Assembly (NCBI GenBank): GCA_033398695.1
Contig: CM065812.1
Coordinates: 133,120,858 to 133,184,857, forward strand
Direction: 5' to 3'
DNA length: 64,000 nt
Origin: Orobanche coerulescens
Taxonomy: Eukaryota > Streptophyta > Magnoliopsida > Lamiales > Orobanchaceae
This document shows positions 32,835-43,039 of this stretch, piece after piece. Position 1 is the first letter of the stretch. Each line of letters starts with the position of its first letter. A program made the translations under genes and the position numbers. The notes under the pieces were generated by a model. That model was not told where the DNA came from and did no database searches. It saw nothing but the letters and a program-made list of their open reading frames with translations.

Positions 32835-34272
32835 ATGGCCAGAGGTCGAGGACGAGGAAATGCCCAACAGGGACGTGGTGCGGCTCAACGGGGACGAGGA
32901 AGACCCGCAACGGAAATAGAGTAACCGGCAAGAATACCGGCCCAAGGGGCTGTTGAGATGCCCGAGACTTATGGAATTGAACTTCCGCCGAGCCGCTTAG
33001 CACGGTGGGAGATGTTGGGGCAAAAAAAAAATGCTCCCCACTAGATGGCCGGATGAGGAGTGCATGACGGCCATGGGAATAAAAGACGATGTCATGAAGA
33101 TACTGGAAAGAATAAGGTGGGAGACGATGATGACACATCATTGGACCACGTACCGATGCCTCACACCGGAATTCCTTAGCACGCTTACGGTTAAAAGAGA
33201 CCCTATCACTCATGAGCCGATCGCTTTGGAATTCTGCCTGAACAATCAGAATGAGAAATTATCTTCGTGGGAATTAGAGGATATCTATGACGCACGAAGG
33301 AACGGAGAATACCGAATAAATTGATTCGAGTGTGAAACATATTGGCGGACAATGGTAGAGTACCTGGGGAGCAACGCACGTCCTTACATCCCAAAGTCGG
33401 CCAAGGGATCCTCTACTCGCAATCCAATTCTCCGATACCTATACAAAGTGATTGCGAGCACTATCTTTGGGCGGAAAGAAACAGGGCCAATCACCCAGCG
33501 AGAGTTGTACGTTCTACCTCACATGCTCGACGGGGCGGATCCAGCAACCAGGGCTATATTAATGGATCATTTTGAGGATGTTGCTACTAAACCGAGAGGG
33601 GAGATTTGGATATGGGGTTTAATTACCCCTATCGCACTTCATCTTGATATATCACTGGACAACCGAACTCCCCTTCCAGGAAATATGCTCCTATCTTTGC
33701 AAGTCATGAAATTGATGAATATCCTAGATTACGACTCGCGTGTTATATTCCTCCAGAATGACGGCGATCATTTCCTCCTCCCAAATACACCTCTGAGGAC
33801 GATTGATAGTATTCGGGATTTAGGAAACTTACAAATGTCCACGGAGGCGCATAAAGTGGCCCGGGTAGCAGCTGGATTGATCTCTCCTGGTGATAGCCAC
33901 TTTGCTCGAAATGTTGGACCTCGGCATACAGAAAATGAGGATAGAGCCGAGAGAATGCAAGAAGAAGATAGAGCGGAAAGAATGGAGGAGGAATATGCTT
34001 ATGAGAGAGGCCCAGAAGACGAGGAAGAGGAAGAAGAGAGAGAGAGGGATTGTCCCGAGTCATCGAGACAGGCCGAATCAAGACATGCCACATCTCGTTC
34101 AGCACTTAGAGCAGAATTTGAAGTTTTTCGAGAGGAGACCCGACAGAAACAAGACGAGATCCGACAGAAACAAGATGAGATTGGACTGAAACAAGACGAG
34201 ATGCTTACCTTATTACGACAAATGCACGAATGGCATGTCCAACAATGCCACTTTCCTCCGCCAAATCAGTAG
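32835..34272 (+). pseudogene. Athila ORF in the env position (ATHILA ORF-1-like)
   Basis: The reading frame starts MARGRGRGNAQQ, a basic GR-rich N-terminus. It continues through TRWPDEECMTAMGI (33040), a conserved helical body with RELYVLPHML (33500) and WGLITPIALHLDI (33615), and an acidic, glutamate-rich C-terminus. The C-terminus has three repeats of RQKQDEI or similar (34141-34200), probably a coiled coil. This arrangement resembles the ATHILA ORF-1 family, proteins of unknown role placed where env lies in some plant Ty3 elements. I see no signal peptide or clear transmembrane segment. Breaks: TAA 32922-32924, a frame change at the A-run near 33025, and TGA 33322-33324. Confidence 0.7.
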
Positions 34273-35744
34273 GACCGGTTGTAAGTATTTCTTGACCCAA
34301 AGTTTCTTATTGTTTACTATACCCCCTTCGTGTGTATACTCTTTAATTCAAGTTTGGGGGAGATATTGGGTCAAGAAATACTTATATTGTTTGTTTGTTT
34401 TTATTTTGACTTTTAGATTTTGGTTTGGATTTTGGCGTGAATTTTATTTGCGTTTTTGGTGTGATTTTTTATTTTTTTTAATTATTTTTGGTGTGTTTTG
34501 TTTTTATTTTGAACTCGGTGTGTTTTGAATCATGAACTTGGATGAAACTCGAAAGAATGAACTCTTGTCTTGGATGCCTCGAGATTTACTTTGTTATTTT
34601 GATATGCAAATCGAGGATAGTTTGAAGAGGAAAAATTGTAGAATAATCAAAAGGGTGTGAAATTGAATAAATAGTTTAATACCTTGGAAATATGAACAAT
34701 TCTACCTTGAGCTTTTGAGCCTTCGTGCATCATTAAATATGCAAGTTTCATTGCCGAGTGTACCATTCATATTTTAAGACTCTATAACTTGCCTTTGTAT
34801 CTTATTCGAAACTAAAAGCGTGCGTGCAAATTAGTGAAAGTGATTTTAGGCGATTTTTTTTAGCCCTTCAAACCTTTTTGCCAACCCCACCATTATTAAT
34901 TCCCTAGTTAGCCCAATTGAGCTTAAAGCCTATTTTTTGTTAGCCACATTATGAGCTTTCCGTCCCATTATAAACTTTTGTCCCTATACTTGAGCGTATT
35001 AGAACAAATTGGCAAAAGAATGAAAAGGTGTGCGGGGGCGATTGGGAAGGTTGTTGGTCCAATGACGATGATTTATCAAATTAAATTTGAAGGAAGAATG
35101 GTGTGATTATAATGACAATGTTATCCACCACAAAAAAATAATAATAATGGTTAAATGGAGTGATAAGGAGGAATAAGGTTGTGATTTTCACTTTCAAAAA
35201 GCGCTTATTGCAACTATATTAAAATCAAAGGGTGAAGGAAGCAAATTCCAGAGAAAACAAAATTTTGAGCTTCTAATTGAGCTAAGTGATTATTGAGATG
35301 ATGTTCTAATTTGGTAAAGTCAAGTCACTTTAGCCATACTTATCCTACCCCGACCAAAAATCCCACATTACAACCAATAAAGTCCTTTTTGATTCACCAA
35401 ATTTGCATGCACAAATAGTGGTAGAGATGTAGACGATTGGCAAGCCTATGATGATTCTTATTTCATTGAATAAATTTTGAGCGTCACTTATCCCATTATA
35501 CACTTTGAGAGTGAGGGAATACACTTGACCGGTGAGGTTCGTATTCTTCAAGCATTGGCTATGATGTTAACGAAGCACTCCAGATATTTGAATACTTTAT
35601 AGAACTCGGCTTATTTATTTCTTGAGGCGCATTGATGAATTTTCAAAATAATCCTTTGAGGTGTGTTGAGGGATGAGTTTCCTTAAGAGTGGTTATTTTG
35701 AAGTGCATTACTCGGGACGATCAATGTTCAAGTTTGGGGGATTT
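34273..35744 (+). other. Athila-like 3' non-coding region and polypurine tracts
   Basis: No gene is recognised in this AT-rich stretch. It starts with a perfect 18-bp inverted repeat: TAAGTATTTCTTGACCCA at 34282-34299 and its complement at 34367-34384. The true polypurine tract AGTTTGGGGGATTT is at 35731-35744, adjoining the 3' LTR. A second AGTTTGGGGGAGA is at 34351. Confidence 0.7.
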
Positions 35745-37203
35745 TGATAACACTCATTTTTACATATATTTTTGCAAAGCTTTTCCGGATTTTAAGATCC
35801 TAAAATGTGTAGAATTGTGTCGTTTGTGCTCATATTGTGTTTATTGGACTCGATCACGCTTGGGTACATTTTATTGATTTTATAGGTATTTTAAGGACAT
35901 TAATCAAGCAAGAACTAAGTCTCAACCCCCAGTACATAACAAGTAATGCGGAAACGAAAGATCGAGACGAAAAAGAAGGAAAAACGGAGTCAAAGCGGAC
36001 AACACAGACACGACCGTGTCATTTGACACGGGCCGTGTCACTTGCTCGGCCGTGTCAACTAACACGGTCGGGTTCATTGTCTACCGTCTTTTGCTGTTTC
36101 TAGAGCAGTATGACACAGGCCGTGTCATTTGACACGGGCCGTGTCACTTTTCGGTGGAAAAATCACTTTTTAATATTTTTGCAAGATTTGGTGAAGAAAA
36201 GTTGGTATTTTGGTTGGATAAAAAGGCTGGGAACATGTAAGGAAGAGGAGATTCTGAATATTGGAGAGATTGGAGAGAGAAAAATAAAGAATTTGAGGGC
36301 TTTTCCAACCAAAAGAAGGAGATTTGAAGGGGGTTTTTTTAAGAACACCTCAAGAACAAAGCAAGAAGACTTGAAGGCTTGATCCGAGTTCACTCAAGAC
36401 ATCATTCGAGTTTTATATTCTCCCTATCTTTTACTTATTTTTGTTGTTTTATTTAGCATGAACATGATGAACATGATATTTATTGAGATTTCTTTCATTA
36501 CCATGTCCGGCTAAACTTGTTAGATTCCGGGCATGGGAATACGTTGATTCATGTTATTTTTGAGGGATTAATGAATATATATCTAGTGTGATTTTTTTAT
36601 CAAATACTTGGTTATAATTCATGTTAGATACTTGATCAATGTTTTTACATGTTTAACTTAATTGTTCATAATTCGAGAGAAGATGGCATTAATAGGTTTC
36701 GAGTATTTGACGTAGTAAATTACGAGATTGAGAAATTGGTGATGAACTACGATGATATTTAATATTATGTACATTTTGGAGTTAGAAAATTTATAATAGA
36801 TGGAGACGTTGTTATAGGTTGTTTAATCTACGTTTTAATGCATCTCGAGAGAGACTTTAGAATATTGTTGTGATTATCATTTTGGAAACGCACTTAGAAC
36901 TCTTTGGAATCAATCCCGACTAAACTCAGTATTCAACGGAAACTTAGCCTTGGAATCTATCTTTCAAAACTCATACAATTCTCTTTAATTCGGATATTTT
37001 CACTTGTTTAAATTAATTGTCATTATTTTATTTTATTTCGTTAACCATTCATCCACCCTATCAATCGTCTAGATAAAATCGGAATCACTACAATCTAATA
37101 CTCAACACAATACGAATAATTATTCTCTGTGGAATACGACCTTGCTCGCCGCTTTCTACATTTACTCCGTATACTTGCGGATTGTTTAAAAATATAGCGA
37201 ACA
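35745..37203 (+). repeat. Athila-like 3' LTR
   Basis: It starts TGATAACACTC after the polypurine tract and ends GCGAACA. It is clearly similar to 27980-29387 with scattered substitutions and one notable insertion, an additional run of GACACGG palindromes (about 36025-36070). The number of such units is therefore variable between the two LTRs. Confidence 0.9.
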
Positions 37204-37520
37204 CTCACGCGGATGACCAATGTGTGGAACTAAATGATAAACTACCCGAAAATTGTGTTGGAGATAATAACTTAGTAGCATATGAGGGTAATGAGATTGT
37301 GCCCCAAGTTGGGATGAAGTTTGGTAGCGATGAGGAGGCTTTTCAATATTATATGAAGTATTCTCATAAAATAGGTTCTCCTGCTAGGCGAAGGAATGCA
37401 AGAAAAGCTCCAGATGGGTCTTTTAGGAGTGTTACTTTTGTTTGTAGTTGGCAAGGGAAGAGAACTAGTACTGCACGCAACCCTCTGAGACCTCACAACC
37501 TAGGACGATACAATTTCTAG

Positions 37521-38907
37521 GTGATAACGCAATAGATCAACTAAGCGGTGCAGATTATGGTTTGAACTTGATGCCACCATACAGGTCGGACATGCAAAAC
37601 TTTGGCGATCTATAAAACTAGAATCGGCTTGCTTCATTGTTGTTTTCAGTTAGTTTGGTGCACACTACTTGAAGTTGGATATTTGTGTAAGATGTATCAA
37701 TTAGACATGAAGTGGACTTGTTTTATGTTTGTGGGTTTATGTTATTTGTATTACCAGACACCAATTTTGAACCTTGTCATTGTTATATGATTTAATATGT
37801 AGACATTAATTTGGCTTGTTTTATATTTGTTAGTTTTATGTTACTATCAATTTGGTGCTTCAATTTGCTGATTGAGAATGTGAACACAAAAATGCAAGAA
37901 ACCCAGTTTGCTTGAATAATTGAGATGAAAGTTGAGGGGTGTCAAACAACACTAATATCCTGAACTTATGCCTTTCCTTATCTAACCAGATAGAATTACA
38001 AAATTGATAATAAACAAAATGAAATCAGAACAACAAACGAGCAAAACATCGTTGAATACTCTTCCAATTGACTTGTACAAATGGGAGAGATTCGTAACGA
38101 CAACCCAGACGAGCCATGTGCTCCAAGTATGAAAATGAAATTTCACAAAATTTGAAATTTTCACCCAATAAAGGCACTAATTTCGCCGAACCAAAAATAC
38201 CCTAAAATAGTTGGAAGAGAGAAGCGAAGAAAATGGAAGAAGAGAAAATGGAAGAAATAGAGGAGGACTTGATTAGGGGGAAGAAATGAGGGAAAAGGTG
38301 CAGTGGCGAAACATAAGAAAGAAACAGAAATTGGGGGAATAAAAAGGCAGTCGTAAATGAGGACATCAATCAGTACAGTGACAAATAAGGGCAAAATGGA
38401 AATTTTATCTTATTAGGGTCAAGCTTGGGGTGATACTTGGGTGCACAATAGACTTTTCCTTTAAAAAATGTCAATATATCGCGATAAATTAGCTAATGAA
38501 AATTTTGTGATATTTTGTTAGGGTCAAGCTTGGGGTGATACTTGGGTGCACAGTAGACTTTTCCAAGGAAAAATGACTACGCACATGGAAAGCCATTTTC
38601 CTCTATAAAAGGATGATCTGCAAAAGCATTCATTAGTCCATTCCTCACGTTATGAGCGAGATTTTTGAGAAAAAAAAATATAGAGAGAGATAGAGTATCT
38701 TTGAGAGAAGAAAAAGTGAGAAAAATAAAGAGTATTTTTCTATCTCCTCAAAAGAGTGTGTTCATTTTTTTTATTTATTCCAAGTTAAACAACTCGACAT
38801 ATTTGTATTTCGAGAGATGTCATCTTGAGAGATTTTATCCCCTATACAGTCTAGGGAGAATTATGTAAGCCTATTATACACATAGTGGAAGTTTTTGGAC
38901 TAACGTC
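37521..38907. other. Right-arm flank: FAR1-like 3' region, terminal units and AT-rich flank
   Basis: This is the reverse complement of 24830-26224. The 105-bp units end at 38459 and 38564 (CAGTAGACTTTTCC), forming the right terminus of the FAR1-carrying element. No reading frame here has recognisable similarity. Confidence 0.7.
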
Positions 38908-39917
38908 TGTTAGAATAATCGGGTACTTGCACGTGTATTACAAATAATATTATGAACTGAACTATAACAACGAATAGAATCAACAAATGTTACACTTGAA
39001 ATGAAACAACAATTTTAATAAGATAACCAAAGATCGTTCGAAGCTAGAGCTTCTACCCGCAAGACGAGAATACGCCCCGGTAGTGCTCACGGTAAAGCGG
39101 CCCGTCCCCAAAGGTTAAAACGATCTGAACGTGTCGACAGTAGCAGCACCGCAAACTGAATCGATCACCTTTGAACTGGACTGAAATGAAGACTGAACTT
39201 CAATATGATATGCAATGCTTTGCGAGAATGCAGAATGCTAGTTTTCGTGTGTTCTGCAATGACCAAATGCTGATATATAGCACTTCTCGCTCAGGTGAAG
39301 GGACTCATCACCATTAATTCTGCCATGATGGCTGGCGGTTTTAGATGCCCAAAGGGCTCGGTCGGATGAAGAGTCTTGGAGTGGAGTATTTACTAGGTAG
39401 CTCAAGAGTCTTGGTCCAGATCAAAAGGTTAGTGTACTTACGGATTTGGTCCAAAAAGATAAGCCCAACCACCAGCCCAAAGCACCAATTGCCAGGATCC
39501 AAGATCTAAGCCCGAGCCCGACTCGACAGACGGACGGACGACGGCGACGGCGTCGGTCGGTCGACGGCGGCGGTGTGCACTTGTGTGTGTGTGTGTGCGC
39601 GCGAGGACACCCATACACACCAACCCACTTGTTATTAAGCCCATATAGACAAAGACTTTAAATACAAGCCAAAACAGCCATACACACAATCAATGTGGGA
39701 CAACTAACATCATATTTAACATGTTAGTTCCTACTCCAACATCCAACTCTATACATACAGTATCTCACTCACAGGAAATCGATTTGGAAATATTAAAAAT
39801 ATCATGTTCATTTACTCACGACGTAGCTTAACACTCAATAAATATTTTAATTAAATAATAAATATTTAATTAACAATATTTATTCTTAATAAATGGTTAA
39901 TTACTAAACCATTTCCA
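38908..39917 (-). repeat. copia-F 3' LTR
   Basis: On the minus strand it runs from TGGAAATGG (39917) to CTAACA (38908), about 1010 bp with TG...CA ends. It is preceded on that strand by the purine tract CATGTGGGGGATTAT. The end sequence CGTGCAAGTACCCGATTATTCTAACA-type is typical of several plant Ty1/copia families. It contains a GC-rich, CGG-rich block and a (GT)n run at about 39583-39599. The outer 600 bp is duplicated in the left arm. Confidence 0.85.
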
Positions 39918-40564
39918 ATAATCCCCCACATGAGTGAGAATACCAATGCAAAATGAATGCAAATGCATAGTTCAGTCCTCAAGAGATAATATTGCATTTG
40001 GCTAGGTGGCTTGTGACCTTGAACCTATCCATGGTCAACATCATCGAGTATACTGGCGGCATAGTGGTCATGAAAACCTTGAATTAGTCCCCCATGGTGT
40101 ATACCGAGATAGTAATATAGACACAATATTATCTCAATTTCGTCCGTTCTAACGTTTTGTGTCCTTTTCGGCCTTGGACACCCCTTTAGATTCATAAGTG
40201 TATCAACTGAAGCGGCCCTCACATCACACTTATGTAGGTGATTCTTATTCCCAAGTATCCTACTACACTTGACCTCTCCGAGGTAACCAAGAATCATTAA
40301 AAGTCATAAAACTTAACCTCACCACATGTAGGTAAACAATCACTCAATGTTCTCAGAGAATAGGTATGTTTGAGTGTTTTAACACACGGATTATTATAAC
40401 TTCGTTATCCCATTGAACCAAGCTCTTGGGATCCTCCAACCTACAAGGTTGGGTTTCCGCTATAATCATCCTTAAGATGTGGATTTAACACCCATTCCCT
40501 CTAACAATTTATACATTTGATCTAGATTAAAACTCTTCGTCAACGGATCCGCCAAATTATCTAT
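39918..40564 (-). other. copia-F 3' untranslated region
   Basis: Between the polypurine tract (39918-39935) and the end of RNase H there is no further domain. Short frames such as the one near 40025-40297 have no family resemblance. Confidence 0.65.
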
Positions 40565-41750
40565 TTACCTTACATAGTCAATTGAGATAATCCCACTCAA
40601 GATCAAATGCCTCATGGCATTATGTCGTCGATGAATATGTTGAGACTTACCGTTATAAAACCTATTTTGTGCACGTCCAATAGCAGCTTGGCTATCACAG
40701 TGTATCAACACAAATGGCACAGGTCTCGTCCAACATGGAATATCCTCGAGGAAATTCTTAAGCCATTCAACTTCTTCACCAGCTTTATCCAAAGCTATGA
40801 ATTCAGATTCCATGGTAGACCTTGCAATACAAGTTTATTTCTTGGACTTCCAAGATACAGCACCACCCCCAATAGTGAACACATATCCACTCGTAGAAAA
40901 TGAGTCTTTCGATTCGGATATCCAATTAGCATCACTATACCCTTCAAGTACAGCAGGCTCTCTTGAATAATGAATCGCAAAGTTTTGAGTATATTTTAAA
41001 TAACTCAGTACTCGTTATAGAGCCCTCCAATGTTCTTTACTTTGATTAGCTGTGTAGCTGCTCAACTTGTGAACCGAACATGCTATATCACGACGGGTAC
41101 AATTTGACAGATACATCAAACTCCCAATGATCTTAACATATTCATCATGACCCAGAGCTTCACCCTTATTATTAATCAGATGAACATTCAGTTTCCAAGA
41201 AGTCTTAGCAATGGGTTTATCAAAAGCGTTGAATTTACTTAACACTTTATCAACATAATGAGAGTGCGTCGAAGCAATTCCGTTAGGCATTTTTATAATC
41301 TTAATTCCAAGAATAGTATCAGCCAAACCCATATCTTTCAGGCTAAAATTCCTACTTAGCATTCATTTCGTTTCACCAATCACACGAGAGGTGCTACCCA
41401 TTATCAAAATGTCATCTACATATAGACAAACGATAATGTAATTGTCACCTGATTTCTTTACATAGACACATTTTTCACTCATTAATATTGAAACCATTTG
41501 ACAACATCACTTCGTCAAATTTCAAATGCCACCGCAGAGGTGCTTGTTTCAAACCATATAAAGAGGTACTACAAACCCTTCCGGTTGTTTCACATAGATT
41601 TCATCATCCAGCTCCCCATACAAGAATGCGGTCTTAACATCCATTTGATGAATCTCGAGATTGCGCAAAGCAGCAATAGCGAGTATCACCCTAATAGATG
41701 TAAGTCTTGTCACGGGCGAGTAGGTATCAAAAAAATCATAACCAGCTTTT
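40565..41750 (-). pseudogene. copia-F pol, C-terminal part (RT and RNase H)
   Basis: Read on the minus strand from 41750: the KTAFLYGEL-type RT block near 41630, the catalytic CLYVDDIL near 41440, the thumb with LSRNFSLKDMG (41350), and RNase H with ESEFIAL (40810) and ADPLTK near 40545. Stop codons near 41365 and 40565 and a frame change near 41480 break it. It is the downstream half of a pol gene cut by the Angela-like solo LTR; the upstream half resumes at 60687. Confidence 0.85.
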
Positions 41751-43039
41751 TGTTGGGATTCGGTGCCTAAAATGAAGGCCGAGCAGAAACGGTAAAACGA
41801 AAATTAATTCGATCCGAATCCCTACGAGGATCGATCGAGCTACGTATATACGAATATAGAAACGAAATCACAAGAGATATAAAAACTCACCCTTATAGTC
41901 TGTTGATTAAATTGATTCCTTCTCTTGAGCTATTCCCCAAGCTTTGCTTGATCTCTACGTATCCAATCCACTCCAAGCTCTTGGATGATCCAACGTCAAA
42001 AAGACAACGTCTCTACTTGTCACGTGCTGTAGAAACGATCGGAACTACTAAATCTCGTTATCCTCCAAGAATACGGCTAGAACAAGACTATAGGAGCTTG
42101 AATATAAAGATTATTACACTCTAAGTGTTAATCTATTTTTCTTTCTATTTTTCTCTCAATATTTCTCTAAGAAGATTGAAGAAGATGAAGATGAAGTTGA
42201 AGTCCATGAAATGAACTCTAAGTTCTTTTTCTCTCTCTCCTTCCTCTATCTCACGTATGGAATGGAATTGGGTGTGAGAGTGATGAAGTCTTCTCATCTT
42301 ATTCAACTTTCCACTCACATGTACAACTCATGCACATGAGGAATCAAGCCCCACCATATCTTTTTCAATCATATAAAACGGAAACAAAAGACAAGGGGAA
42401 ATAAGGTGGAAAGGGGGGCGTGATGAATAAATGGACGAGTTCGGTTCGTTTCGGACTTCCGAGAGTACAAACAGATAAACTCCGATTCCGTTTCGATATA
42501 TTTATATCGATTAATTAATTCTATTAATTAAAGATATCAAATACAAAATAACATAATTAATTTCTCCAAAAACTAATTATATTCCTGAATTAAATTAATC
42601 ACCCAGTAATTTATTTAATTCATTAGGCCGTAAATCAATTTATTCGATAAATCGATTTAAATATCCAATGTCCCAAATTTAGATATCCAATATCTAATAC
42701 TCATTATGAGAGAATAAGCTCGATTCATCCCGTCTTTAATCCTATTGTGCGACTCGGTAGGTCCGTCGGCTGGGGCTCGGATTGAGCCGGGATCCCAAAA
42801 CCTGTATTTTTTGCACCTGCAATTTTTATACACCAACTCCCATTATCAACAACAATCAACGCGCAACACATTAAACTAATACCATCAATAATATGCCCAA
42901 CATTATATGCAACACAATGCACAACACATTCAAGAACATTAATTTCATCAACATACTAGTAGCGTCAACAAAATCACTTACACAATTGTAACACAAATAT
43001 AAATATACAAGAGTACTACAACAACACAACTACAATCCA

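Larger units (their letters stand above)
27980..37203 (+). mobile_element. Athila-like Ty3/gypsy element lacking RT and integrase
   Basis: The 5' LTR is 27980-29387, the Athila-type primer site 29394-29411, and the polypurine tract plus 3' LTR lie at 35731-37203. The interior has gag, a protease domain, a conserved junction motif, a GACACGG repeat array and an ORF in the env position. No RT, RNase H or integrase is present, so the element (about 9.2 kb) is non-autonomous. Flanks are CTCCT on the left and CTCAC on the right: only CTC of a 5-bp target duplication remains, and about 20 bp of the FAR1-like exon next to it is deleted. Confidence 0.9.
27460..37520 (+). pseudogene. FAR1-domain protein, right-arm copy, split by retrotransposon
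   Basis: Exon 1 is 27460-27562 (start MEANGGEPDPWEDVF, donor GTATGC). Exon 2 starts at about 27962 after a TATAG acceptor, is cut at 27979 by the Athila-like element, and resumes at 37204 to the TAG at 37518-37520. The second half keeps an unbroken FAR1 motif (VPQVGMKFGSDEEAF, SPARRRNARKAPDG, VTFVCSWQGKR), better preserved than the left copy. Some 20 bp present in the left copy is missing at the right junction of the insertion. A functional product is impossible now. Before the insertion it would have encoded about 145 residues, roughly the size of a FAR1 domain alone. Confidence 0.75.
27319..39506. repeat. Right arm of the inverted duplication, split by an Athila-like element
   Basis: The arm consists of 27319-27979 and 37204-39506, about 2.96 kb together, and is the reverse complement of 24231-27220. 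The outer edge at 39506 lies inside the copia-F LTR (38908-39917). The right arm continues naturally into the rest of that LTR and into copia-F pol, so this arm is the original and the left arm is the copy. Confidence 0.88.

Noticed and set aside
33743..34105. Antisense frame of 120 codons
   Set aside because: It is a shadow of the acidic, repetitive end of the env-position ORF.
39421..39689. Frames in the GC-rich and GT-repeat part of the copia-F LTR
   Set aside because: Low-complexity translation of simple repeats within an LTR.
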